In this document: positions 27,370-34,916 of the stretch, piece after piece
Position numbering within the stretch: the first letter of the stretch is position 1
Layout: every line of letters starts with the position of its first letter
Origin: Geobacteraceae bacterium
GTDB lineage: Bacteria; Desulfobacterota; Desulfuromonadia; Geobacterales; Geobacteraceae
NCBI GenBank assembly: GCA_029975275.1
Contig: JARKPN010000140.1
Span: 1 to 64,000, forward strand
Direction of reading: 5' to 3'
Length of the DNA: 64,000 bases
Position numbers and translations under genes: made by a program
Notes under the pieces: model-generated
What the model saw: only the letters and a program-made list of their open reading frames with translations
Told to the model about the DNA's origin: nothing
The model's database searches: none

Positions 27370-28578
27370 ATGAAAAAACCCGAACATCAGACAGGAATCC
27401 GGACCCTTGCCGTCCATGCCGGTGAGCAGCCGGACCCCTCGACCGGCGCGTCGGCCCCGAACATCGTCATGTCCACCACCTTCATCGCCGAACCGGACGC
27501 CTCTTTCTCGGTGGAGGGGCTGGACGAAGAGACACCTTTCATTTATACGCGATGGGGTAACCCGACCATTGACCAGTTGGAGCGGAAGCTGGCCGCACTG
27601 GAGGCAGCCGAGGCCTGCATCGCCTTTTCCAGCGGCATGGCCGCGGTAACTGCCCTGTTCCTTCACACTCTGGAAAGCGGCGACCACGTGATCGTGAGTG
27701 ATGTCTGCTACGCCGCCACCGCGGAAATGACCAGCGATCTCCTCCCCCGCATGGGGATCTCGGTCACCAAGGTGAATCTTTCCGACCCCGACGAGCTGCG
27801 TCGAGCCGCTACGCCCCGCACCAGGCTGGTGTACGCCGAGACGCCGTGCAATCCGCTGCTGCGCCTGACCGACATCGGTAAGGTCGCGGAGATAGCGGCA
27901 TCGGCAGGCGCAAGGCTTGTCGTCGATTCCACCTTTGCCACCCCCGTGGCTACGAAGCCCCTTACTTTAGGGGCGGATTACGTGGTCCATTCGCTCACCA
28001 AGTACCTGGGAGGACACGGAGACGCGATCGGCGGGGCGCTGCTGGGACCGGCGGGGGAACTGGCCGATCTGCGCAAGAGGGTTGCGATCCGCACGGGGGG
28101 GATCATATCCCCCTTCAACGCCTGGCTCATCATGCGGGGGATGGCGACCCTGCCGCTGCGGATGCGGGCCCATGCGGAAGGCGCTCTGAAAGTTGCCCGC
28201 TTCCTGGAGGGTCACCCGCGGGTCAAGCGGGTCATCTATCCCGGGCTGCCGTCCCATCCGCAGCACGACCTGGCCGTGAGGCAGATGGGGAATTTCTCTG
28301 GGATGCTCACCTTCCAGGTGGAGGACGGCCAGGCCGCGGCCAAGGTGCTGGCCGAACGGCTCGGGATCATCCATTACGCGGTATCCCTGGGCCATCACCG
28401 GAGCCTTGTCTTCTATCTGTCCACCAGGGAGCTCCTGGAAAGCTCCTTCCGTCTCACCGGGGAGCAGCTCGTCTCGTATCGGGAGTTTGCCGGCGACGGC
28501 GTGTTCCGCCTCTCGGTCGGCCTGGAAGACCCGGACGACCTGTGCAACGATCTGGACCGGGCGTTGAATCATCTATGA
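27370..28578 (+). CDS. Cys/Met-metabolism PLP enzyme (cystathionine synthase/lyase or methionine lyase type)
   Basis: 402 residues, fold-type I PLP enzyme: TLAVHAGEQPDPSTGA, YTRWGNPTIDQLERKLAALE, FSSGMAAVTA, and PLP lysine in VHSLTKYLGGHGDAIGG. Family members include cystathionine gamma-synthase, cystathionine gamma/beta-lyase and methionine gamma-lyase. The residue that is cysteine in methionine gamma-lyase (LYGCT) is not seen; the segment reads DVCYAATAEM. The exact reaction cannot be assigned. It is distinct from MetY at 17620. With the nearby rhodanese it would connect released thiols or sulfide to amino acids. Confidence 0.88.
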   Translation: MKKPEHQTGIRTLAVHAGEQPDPSTGASAPNIVMSTTFIAEPDASFSVEGLDEETPFIYTRWGNPTIDQLERKLAALEAAEACIAFSSGMAAVTALFLHTLESGDHVIVSDVCYAATAEMTSDLLPRMGISVTKVNLSDPDELRRAATPRTRLVYAETPCNPLLRLTDIGKVAEIAASAGARLVVDSTFATPVATKPLTLGADYVVHSLTKYLGGHGDAIGGALLGPAGELADLRKRVAIRTGGIISPFNAWLIMRGMATLPLRMRAHAEGALKVARFLEGHPRVKRVIYPGLPSHPQHDLAVRQMGNFSGMLTFQVEDGQAAAKVLAERLGIIHYAVSLGHHRSLVFYLSTRELLESSFRLTGEQLVSYREFAGDGVFRLSVGLEDPDDLCNDLDRALNHL

Positions 28579-28599
28579 CCACCTGGAGGATAATTAGCA

Positions 28600-28622
28600 G
28601 ACGGCCTCCGCGGTAGTTTTTC
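28600..28622. repeat. Fragment of the GACGGCCTCCGCGGTAGTTTTT repeat
   Basis: This 22-bp stretch is the reverse complement of part of the palindromic element at 63339-63485. It lies between two converging genes (PLP enzyme and methyltransferase). Confidence 0.65.
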
Positions 28623-28631
28623 CACAGCATG

Positions 28632-29177
28632 CTAATGCTCCTGCAGCCGGTATACTACCGCCAGTGCATGACGCCTACGGTAATGGCAGATCCTCCGGAA
28701 GCCGAGAGGTTTGACCATCCGGTCGAGTTCCTTCAGGGAGAAGGTTTTCAGGCATTTCTCGCACTTGAGGCTGGGTGGGCAGCGCCTTATGCATTTGCCG
28801 TCCTCACCCGGGCAGCGGGACTCTAAGAGCAGGTATCCTCCGGGCCGCAGATTCAGGACGGCGTTTTGCAGATAGCGGATCCGGTCCGCCCGCCCGGGGA
28901 TTATGTTGAGAACATAGGTGGAAACGACCAGGTCGGCTTCCAACCTGGTCCGGGGCAGCTCGTCCGTCCTGATTATGCCCGCCAGGCATTGTCTGCATGA
29001 CATCCGGCAGATCCTCTCGACCTGTTCCGGGATGTCCGCGGCATAGACGCGGCATCCGCGTTCCGCCAGGAAGCAGGAGTTCCTCAGCGTTCCCGCCCCG
29101 TAATCAAGCACCTTTCGTATCCTTTCTTTTGCGAAAAACGGATAGTATTTCACCACGCTCGTAGCCGCTCTTGCCAT
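28632..29177 (-). CDS. SAM-dependent methyltransferase with cysteine cluster
   Basis: 181 residues on the minus strand, start ATG 29177 with GGAGA upstream; ATG 29219 would add 14 residues. Class I methyltransferase motif I is VLDYGAGTLRNS, followed by the acidic VYAADI and motif IV-like ADLVVSTYVLNII. Cysteine-rich parts ICRMSCRQC and CIRRCPPSLKCEKC suggest a zinc or Fe-S site. It is transcribed divergently from the FMN protein and has a promoter of the same type as the shared leaders. The acceptor is unknown; a thiol methyltransferase would fit the setting. Confidence 0.8.
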   Translation of the reverse strand: MARAATSVVKYYPFFAKERIRKVLDYGAGTLRNSCFLAERGCRVYAADIPEQVERICRMSCRQCLAGIIRTDELPRTRLEADLVVSTYVLNIIPGRADRIRYLQNAVLNLRPGGYLLLESRCPGEDGKCIRRCPPSLKCEKCLKTFSLKELDRMVKPLGFRRICHYRRRHALAVVYRLQEH

Positions 29178-29328
29178 CACACCAGTCTCCCCGATTCCTT
29201 CGTGCGCTCCTCTAACCATTGTGCGGTCGTTTGATTGACGACCTCCGTTCGAACTGAATTCCGCCGGATTCCGGCGGTAAACCGCTTGGAAACCTCAAAG
29301 ATAATATTTCTACTTATTCTATAGAAAA

Positions 29329-29358
29329 AATAGATATAAAGCAAACGGATTTCTGACA
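29329..29358 (-). promoter_or_regulatory. Divergent promoter of the minus-strand methyltransferase
   Basis: Reading the minus strand, TTGTCA is followed after 17 bases by TATCTA and then by TTTTTTCTATAGAATAAGTAG, the same TCTAT/ATAGA-like dyad as in the + strand leaders. Further on, CGGAGGTCGT and ACGACC could pair, echoing the GGAGG-stem motif but without a T-run. It is back-to-back with L3, so one regulator could act on both genes. Confidence 0.5.
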
Positions 29359-29368
29359 AAAAGTGTTG

Positions 29369-29487
29369 TTGACATATCCGTAAGAACCCGATATGGTCTA
29401 TAAAAATAATAGAATAGTAGTTGACCGACCGAACAGACCGGAGGTTTCGTATTTGCATCAATGCAGCGGAGCCCCGGTCTTTTTTTG
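29369..29487 (+). promoter_or_regulatory. Promoter plus leader, copy L3 (FMN protein)
   Basis: TTGACA 29369-29374 and TATGGT 29392-29397 with 17-base spacing, then CTATAAAAATAATAGAATAG, TTGACCGACCGAACAGACCGG and a terminator. The 348 bases between the divergent genes hold this element, the opposite promoter and nothing else I can recognise. Confidence 0.72.
29435..29487 (+). terminator. Leader terminator of L3
   Basis: AGACCGG (29435-29441) pairs with CCGGTCT (29474-29480); an inner TGCAT/ATGCA stem adds stability, and seven T residues follow. Confidence 0.75.
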
Positions 29488-29525
29488 AACCGAATTGCCC
29501 GATGAGGCGGAAAGGAGTTGATTTC

Positions 29526-30050
29526 ATGGGCCTGTGCGAAAACAAAGTGATCCCATCGAAGGAGAAGGAAGTGAACCTGGACGATGAAAGGCTGGTAAGG
29601 TATCTGGAAAGAACCCGGCTGATTATTCTGGGTACCGTGCTGGACGGAAACCCGTCGGTCAGGACCATGGCTTCATTCGCGACAGAGGGTTTCACTACCT
29701 TTTTTTCTACCCACAAGGATACCGGGAAGGTGCGGCAGATTGAACTTAACCCGCAGGTGGCGGTCCTGTTCCAGCATGAGAAACAGAAGCTGGATTCGTT
29801 CTGCAACATCACCATTTCAGGCATCGCGTGCAGGGTTGAGGAAGAGGGTGAACGGCAACGGATAATCGAGCTCATCGGAGCGCGGAGCACCTGTTACCTG
29901 GAACGCGCCCGGCGTGGAGACCTGGTGGAGCACCTGTTTTACCGCGTGGAACCCTTGGAACTGAAGGTCCTGGATTTCAGGATTTCACCCGGCCCCGAGG
30001 GGGCGCGGATACTCAGTTTCCCCTCTCGGCTCGTCCGCCGGGCTTCCTGA
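29526..30050 (+). CDS. Pyridoxamine-5'-phosphate-oxidase-like FMN protein
   Basis: 174 residues from ATG 29526 with AAAGGAG upstream. The split-barrel flavin-binding pattern is seen in LGTVLDGNPSVRTMASF, then TTFFSTHKDTGKVRQIELNPQVAVLF and a mid ITISGIACRVEEE. Such proteins bind FMN (or F420/heme) and reduce varied small molecules; the true PNPOx substrate residues cannot be confirmed. It has its own L3 leader, so it belongs to the same regulon as the nitrogenase-like operons, perhaps as an electron donor or detoxifying reductase. Confidence 0.82.
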   Translation: MGLCENKVIPSKEKEVNLDDERLVRYLERTRLIILGTVLDGNPSVRTMASFATEGFTTFFSTHKDTGKVRQIELNPQVAVLFQHEKQKLDSFCNITISGIACRVEEEGERQRIIELIGARSTCYLERARRGDLVEHLFYRVEPLELKVLDFRISPGPEGARILSFPSRLVRRAS

Positions 30051-30118
30051 GAGGGGCGGGTCATGCCGGCTCTGAAACGGGAATTCCGAGCTGTCCGGAT
30101 TGTTGTCCTAATAAAATA

Positions 30119-30235
30119 TTGACAAAAATTTTCTCGCATATTAAGTTAGGCAATATAATCTATCAGACAAGTAGTATAAAAGGTTGACCGGACAGACTGG
30201 AGACCGGATGCATACGTGCGTCCGGTCTTTTTTTT
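30119..30235 (+). promoter_or_regulatory. Promoter plus leader, copy L4 (pair C)
   Basis: TTGACA 30119-30124 and TAAGTT 30142-30147, 17 apart. Downstream are ATAATCTATCAGACAAGTAG, TATAAAAGGTTGACCGGAC and AGACTGGAGACCGG leading into the terminator. The transcript runs into the K relic and then pair C. Confidence 0.75.
30201..30235 (+). terminator. Leader terminator of L4
   Basis: AGACCGGA (30201-30208) pairs with TCCGGTCT (30221-30228), with an inner GCA/TGC extension, followed by eight T residues. Confidence 0.85.
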
Positions 30236-30283
30236 GTGGACAACGGCGGCTTCAGCGGGGCGAGTGGTCCGCGATGGACGATA

Positions 30284-30400
30284 AAGCCCAAGGTCATATT
30301 CGAGACCGACACCCACAACATCGAGCAGGTCTTCCGGGGGCACACCCTGCAGTTCCTTCTCGCCAGCTCCCTGGAGAAGTATCTTTGTACGGAAGGATAA
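30284..30400 (+). pseudogene. C-terminal relic of a nitrogenase-like K gene
   Basis: The frame ending at TAA 30398-30400 reads KPKVIFETDTHNIEQVFRG and then HTLQFLLASSLEKYLCTEG. This matches K of pair A (KPEVVFEVDAHRIRQKLKG, then NFLFLLASSLEKHIAGEEYG), residues about 366-403, and more loosely K of pair D. Everything upstream of this segment is missing and the frame stops about 45 residues early. It sits between leader L4 and the start of K in pair C, whose ATG 30401 follows the relic stop directly. Best read as what is left after a recombination between K-like genes. Confidence 0.8.
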
Positions 30401-31747
30401 ATGGAAATGAGCAGGTTCGTTGACCTTCCCAGATATGTCTGTGCGCTGGGAGGGGCCGTGGCGACAATAAACGCTTTGTTGGGAGCCGTCCCCATATTGC
30501 ATGCCGGCGCGGGCTGCGGCGGGAATATCGGCAATGCTTTCAACGGGGCTTCCGGGCATCTCGGCAGCGGTTATTGCGGTGGGATGGCGCTTCCCAGCTC
30601 TAATGTGTTCGAACGGGAGATAGTGTTCGGCGGAGAGGAACGCTTGACGGAGCAGATTGAAACGACCCTCGAGATTATCGATGGCGATCTGTTTGTAGTG
30701 GTAAGCGGCTGCATGGTGGAGATCATCGGGGACGATATAAGGGCGGTGGCCGGAAAATTCCGCAGGGCCGACCGGCCGGTGCTGGCCGTTGAGACCGGCG
30801 GTTTCAAAGGCAACTCCTACAAGGGTTACGATCTGGTCCTGAAGGCCCTATTCCGTGATTTTGTCGATGAAAGCAGCGTTAAAGACGGGAAAACGGTAAA
30901 CCTGTGGGGAATAGTGCCGGCACAGGATGTTTTCTGGAAAGGCAATCTCAGGGTTTTAAAGAGTTTGCTGGAGAAGCTCGGTTTGAAAGTCAACACTTTC
31001 TTCGGTGACGGCGAGACCCTCGACGGCTTGAAAAAAGCAGGGTCCGCCGCCCTGAACATAGTGGTGTCGAACATATACGGGATTGAAGCGGCCGAGCTGT
31101 TCCGGGAAATTCACGGGGTGCCTTATATCAGCGTGCCTTTCCCGATAGGGCATTACGCAACCGAAAATTTTTTGAGAAGCGTGGGCAACGCCTTGAATCT
31201 TGAAACCGGCGTGCCGGACGAGTTGATCAAAGAAGAAAAGAAAACCTATTTCAACTACCTGGAACGGGTCATCGATCTCTACAACGACATGGACCTGCAA
31301 CGGTACGCGGTGGTCGTCGGAGACGCGAACTATGCGCCGGCGCTGACGAGGTTCCTGTCCGACGACCTGGGATGGCTCCCGGAATTGGCGATAATCACGG
31401 ATCTCCTGGATGATGGGCAGAAAGGCCGGCTGGCCCTCGAGTTCGTTGGTTATCACTCCGGAATAGAGCCTCGTGTGGCCTTCGATACCGATACTTCCGG
31501 CGTGGTTAACCATGTGAACAAATGCCGGCCGGAAAACGACGGCAGCGGATACTACGACGGTTTTAATCCGGGCTTTATCGTCGGGAGCTCTTTCGAAAAG
31601 GATATTGCCGAAACCCTGGGGATGCCTCTGTTGACGGTTTCCTACCCGGTATCCAACAGGGTGGTGCTGGACCGCTCCTATGCCGGATATGAAGGCGGAT
31701 TGCGCCTTGCGGAAGATATCCTGAGCATTCTGGTAAGCGGCAGATAG
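30401..31747 (+). CDS. Nitrogenase-like K subunit, pair C
   Basis: 448 residues, NifK family. Cysteines Cys14 (YVCALGGAV), Cys39 (GAGCGGN) and Cys104 (SGCMVEIIGDD). The GAGCG form places it with pairs A and D. ATG 30401 abuts the stop of the K relic, and ACGGAAGG inside the relic is the likely ribosome site, so the relic may now serve as a leader ORF. Here K precedes D, unlike pairs A, B, D and E. C-terminal VLDRSYAGYEGGLRLAEDI is typical of all K proteins in the window. Codon use looks slightly less GC-rich than pairs A, B and E. Confidence 0.92.
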   Translation: MEMSRFVDLPRYVCALGGAVATINALLGAVPILHAGAGCGGNIGNAFNGASGHLGSGYCGGMALPSSNVFEREIVFGGEERLTEQIETTLEIIDGDLFVVVSGCMVEIIGDDIRAVAGKFRRADRPVLAVETGGFKGNSYKGYDLVLKALFRDFVDESSVKDGKTVNLWGIVPAQDVFWKGNLRVLKSLLEKLGLKVNTFFGDGETLDGLKKAGSAALNIVVSNIYGIEAAELFREIHGVPYISVPFPIGHYATENFLRSVGNALNLETGVPDELIKEEKKTYFNYLERVIDLYNDMDLQRYAVVVGDANYAPALTRFLSDDLGWLPELAIITDLLDDGQKGRLALEFVGYHSGIEPRVAFDTDTSGVVNHVNKCRPENDGSGYYDGFNPGFIVGSSFEKDIAETLGMPLLTVSYPVSNRVVLDRSYAGYEGGLRLAEDILSILVSGR

Positions 31748-31759
31748 GCGGGAGCGATT

Positions 31760-33289
31760 ATGGATTTCACCAAAGAGAAGATACCCCCGGTCAGGGAAGA
31801 CAGACTGGGCGCCTGTAACGCTTTCGGAGGGACCTGCCACGCGCTGTCCAGGCAGGCGAAAACCGGGTGCCTGAACAATATCCGGCGATCGTTTACCCAA
31901 ACCCAGGGCTGCCAGTTGAACCTGAGCCTCATCATATTGAGCACTATCCGGGATACGGTCATAATCGTTCACGGACCGATAGGCTGCGGCGGGGGCAACA
32001 TCCCCATGGCCAACGGCATAAAGACTTTTCAGAAACTGAGGGACCCGGCGGCAAAAGGCGTGGTCTGGCTGAATACCAACCTGGATGAAACAGACCTGAT
32101 CAAGGGTGGCGAGGAAAAGCTGGAAGAGGCTATCCTTCATGCGGACCGCGAGTTCAGGCCGAGCGCCATTATCGTCATAAACAGCTGCGCGCCGGGAATA
32201 ATCGGCGACGACATCGACGGTCTGGCGGAAAAACTGAAGGACCGGGTCACCGCCGAAATCGTGCCGGTTCATTGCGAGGGCTTCAAGACGAAAATAATGG
32301 CCACCGCTTACGATTCGCTCTACCACGGGATTCTGCGGAACCTCATCGACAGGGCCGACAACCCGGTACCGGCCGGTGAAGCAAAGGGAAACAGCCGGAA
32401 AGTAAATCTGCTGAACCTGTCTTCCATGAGCCGGATTGATGAAATCGAGCTGGAACGGCTGCTGGGCGTCCTCGGCCTGGAGGCTCGAATCCTGCCTTGC
32501 TACGCCCATCCGGACGATTTCGGCGATATCCGGGATGCGGCCTTGAACGTAAGTGTCTGCGCCACCCATGACGATTATCTTACCGGCCATCTCAGGGAGA
32601 AATACGGGATCCCGGTGGTTACGTCGGACATCCCCGTGGGGATCGCCGCGACCGGCAAATGGCTGATGAATATTGCCCGGTTTTTCGGACTGGAAAAGGA
32701 GGCCGGGCAACTGATCGAATCGGAGACCGGGAAACTGGAAAAGGCCCTGGAACCTTACAGGAAGCTGTTCAAGGGTAAACGCGCCTATGTGGCCGGTGGG
32801 GAAATCAGGATCTTCGCCACTGCGGAGCTGCTCGCGGACCTCGGCTTTGAAATCGTCGGCCTGCACGGCTTCCATTACGACCGCTTCATGGACGATCTGC
32901 TGGAAAGCCGGCCGGACAAGGAAAAGATGATAATAAACATCGGGTCGGGCCAGCCGTTCGAGCAGTCGAATATCCTTGAAAAGCTGAAACCCGATCTTTT
33001 CGTCGGACACCTGGGCATAAACGGCTGGGCCGGGAAGCACGGCATTCCGGTTTTCGCCATCTTCGGGCCGGGTGCCAGCTATATGGGATACAAAGGCGCT
33101 TTCGAAATATCCAGGAGACTGGCGCGGATTCTCAGGAACCCCATGTTCAGCCGCAACATCGGCGAGAACGCCAGGCTGCCGTATGCCCGGCAGTGGTATG
33201 AAAAAAGCGCTTTCGCCTATCTGGAAGACGGCGACCCAACCTCACAACCTTCAAAAGGAGCGGAGTATGGCCAACAATTACCGGCCTGA
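31760..33289 (+). CDS. Nitrogenase-like D subunit, pair C
   Basis: 509 residues, NifD family. Cysteines Cys51 (TQGCQLN), Cys76 (PIGCGGG) and Cys143 (NSCAPGIIGDD); no C-x6-C addition. Extra Cys19, Cys26 and Cys37 occur before the first ligand. The cofactor-cysteine equivalent is in NVSVCATHDDYL; the His442 position is Met (SYMGYKG). The substrate-side sequence differs most from the others, so pair C probably handles a different compound. The 3' end overlaps the methyltransferase gene at 33267 by 23 bases, coupling the two. Confidence 0.92.
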   Translation: MDFTKEKIPPVREDRLGACNAFGGTCHALSRQAKTGCLNNIRRSFTQTQGCQLNLSLIILSTIRDTVIIVHGPIGCGGGNIPMANGIKTFQKLRDPAAKGVVWLNTNLDETDLIKGGEEKLEEAILHADREFRPSAIIVINSCAPGIIGDDIDGLAEKLKDRVTAEIVPVHCEGFKTKIMATAYDSLYHGILRNLIDRADNPVPAGEAKGNSRKVNLLNLSSMSRIDEIELERLLGVLGLEARILPCYAHPDDFGDIRDAALNVSVCATHDDYLTGHLREKYGIPVVTSDIPVGIAATGKWLMNIARFFGLEKEAGQLIESETGKLEKALEPYRKLFKGKRAYVAGGEIRIFATAELLADLGFEIVGLHGFHYDRFMDDLLESRPDKEKMIINIGSGQPFEQSNILEKLKPDLFVGHLGINGWAGKHGIPVFAIFGPGASYMGYKGAFEISRRLARILRNPMFSRNIGENARLPYARQWYEKSAFAYLEDGDPTSQPSKGAEYGQQLPA

Positions 33290-34340
33290 CCTGATGACAC
33301 CACTCGAGCGGGTGACGGCGTTCATGACCGGCCGGCCGTATGACCGGATTCCGTGCAATCCCTCCATGGGCGACCATGCCGCGAAGATATCCGGCATGAA
33401 AGTCTCCGAGTGCCACAATTCGGCGCAAAAGATGGCCCGTGCCCAGATTACCGCCTACAGAACATACGGACATGATTTTGTCGGTCTCGGCCCCGGTCAC
33501 TCCGGTGTGGCCGAGGCGTTGGGCAGCAAATTGGGCTTTCCCGACTACGGCACGCCCTACGTGGCGAAATTCGCCCTGGGGGATACCACCGACCTGAGCG
33601 GTCTGGACATCCCGGATCCCTTGAAAGCCGGCAGGTTTCCCCTGTTTCTGGATGCGCTGGATATCCTGGTGGAGGAACTGGGCAACGAGGCCCCCATCGG
33701 GTTCGTCATCGGCGGCCCCATGTCCACCGCCTACAGCTTGCGGGGGGCCGAGGCGCTGATGAAGGACCTTTACCTGAATCCCGAATTTGTCGAGGACCTG
33801 CTCGATCTGTGTGTGCGAAGCGCGATTCCGTTCCTGAAGGAAGTGGCGAAACGGGGCGCGGGCATTCTCATCGTCGACCCGGTGTCCTCAGGGAGCCTCA
33901 TCAGCCCCGGACTTTTTCGAAAGTTTTCATTGCCCTATCTGAAAAAGATGATCGGCGAGATCTCCGGGTTCTCCAGTCCGCCCGTTCTGCATATTTGCGG
34001 CGACACCAGAAAAGTACTCAAGGACATGGCCGATACCGGCGCCGGCGGCCTGAGCCTGGATAACGCCGTCGATCTGGCGGAAGCAAAGGACCAGGTGGGG
34101 GCGGAGGTCCTGCTCATAGGAAACGTGCGTCCCGCCGCAACCATGTACCTGGGGACACCGGAGCTGGTGGAGGAAAATGTCAGGGAATGCCTGAGAAAGG
34201 CCTATGATTCTCCCAAGGGTTTCCTGCTGGCGCTGGGATGCGAGCTGCCTATCAAGACCCCCCCGGAAAATGTCCACGCTCTGGTCAATGCGGCCCGGAA
34301 ATACGGCAGATATCCTTACAACCCCGAATTATTTAATTAG
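33267..34340 (+). CDS. MtaA/CmuA-like corrinoid methyltransferase (UroD family)
   Basis: 357 residues from ATG 33267 with AAAAGGAGCGG upstream; the longer frame upstream runs through pair C. It has the UroD fold (TPLERVTAFMTGRPYDRIP at the N-terminus) and a zinc site as in MtaA/MtbA: His242-x-Cys244 in LHICGD and Cys325 in LGCELPIKTP. These enzymes move a methyl group from a corrinoid protein to a thiol, or demethylate a substrate to load cobalamin. It overlaps D of pair C. The only corrinoid protein seen is at 56472, next to pair F. Action on methyl thioethers or methanethiol is a reasonable inference. Confidence 0.88.
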   Translation: MANNYRPDLMTPLERVTAFMTGRPYDRIPCNPSMGDHAAKISGMKVSECHNSAQKMARAQITAYRTYGHDFVGLGPGHSGVAEALGSKLGFPDYGTPYVAKFALGDTTDLSGLDIPDPLKAGRFPLFLDALDILVEELGNEAPIGFVIGGPMSTAYSLRGAEALMKDLYLNPEFVEDLLDLCVRSAIPFLKEVAKRGAGILIVDPVSSGSLISPGLFRKFSLPYLKKMIGEISGFSSPPVLHICGDTRKVLKDMADTGAGGLSLDNAVDLAEAKDQVGAEVLLIGNVRPAATMYLGTPELVEENVRECLRKAYDSPKGFLLALGCELPIKTPPENVHALVNAARKYGRYPYNPELFN

Positions 34341-34528
34341 TTTCTGTCCGGAAACCCCTGGAAAACGTTGTGAGGGACGGGTCGGGACTTTCATGGAGTC
34401 TCTCGTACGGAACCCATGCATGTTCAAGGAATGGCAGCCCGTTCAGGCAAGAAGACCATTGGCCCGGTGCTGTCCCGCGTCCGATTACGAGGGGCTTCGG
34501 GGAAGTCCCGACCCGTCCCCTGTCGACA
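34339..34528 (-). repeat. Palindromic dispersed repeat, copy 6 (right end lost)
   Basis: Starts AGTTTCTGTCCGGAAACCCC right at the stop of the methyltransferase and follows the family to CCCGACCCGTCCCCTGTCGA, after which the terminal CTTTCCGGATGG arm is missing. Confidence 0.82.
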
Positions 34529-34632
34529 GGCCGCCGGGAGCTTGGCGACCATCGCTGGCTTTCATCAGGATCCTCATCGCCTCGGGGATCTTTTCATTTG
34601 TGGAAAAATGTTAACAGGATGGAAAAAAACTG

Positions 34633-34748
34633 TTGACAAAACTTTTCCTAACAGTTAATTTAGCAACTAATCTATTAAATTGATAGACTTAAAGGGTTAA
34701 CTTGACATACAAGAGACCTGGCGCATTATGCGTCCGGTCTTTTTTTTG
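34633..34748 (+). promoter_or_regulatory. Promoter plus leader, copy L5 (RND to pair D)
   Basis: TTGACA 34633-34638 and TAATTT 34656-34661 with 17-base spacing. The dyad is clearest here: AATCTATTAAATTGATAGACTT. Then AACTTGACATACAAGAGACCTGG and the terminator. A second, promoterless leader body (L6) follows. Confidence 0.75.
34714..34748 (+). terminator. Leader terminator of L5
   Basis: AGACC (34714-34718) pairs with GGTCT (34736-34740) and an inner GCGCA/TGCGT stem adds to it; eight T residues follow. Confidence 0.75.
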
Positions 34749-34802
34749 TTTAACGGCGCGGAATTCCACCGGAAGAGCGCACTAATTTAGACGAACGAAG
34801 CA

Positions 34803-34859
34803 AGGCTGACTCGAAAAACTGGAGGCCGGACGCCCGAATAACGGGCTCCGGCCTTTTTT
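34803..34859 (+). promoter_or_regulatory. Second leader body and terminator, copy L6
   Basis: GGCTGACTCGAAAAACTGGA followed by the hairpin GGCCGGACGCCCG / CGGGCTCCGGCC (34824-34853) and TTTTTT. It matches L1 (GCTGACCATAAAAACTGGA) nearly exactly but lacks its own TTGACA box. Together L5 and L6 place two terminators in series before the RND exporter gene. Confidence 0.8.
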
Positions 34860-34916
34860 ATTGAAGCAGGCGAAACACCATAGTCAAGCGGGTTCCGCCG
34901 GAGGAGGAGAGCGAAA

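Noticed and set aside
30956-33040. Long minus-strand open frame of 694 codons
   Set aside because: Antisense to K and D of pair C, with no recognisable domain; typical mirror frame in GC-rich DNA. The same applies to the minus-strand frames at 4149-5579, 17725-19047, 19130-20524, 23050-24543, 24555-25949 and 53110-54669.
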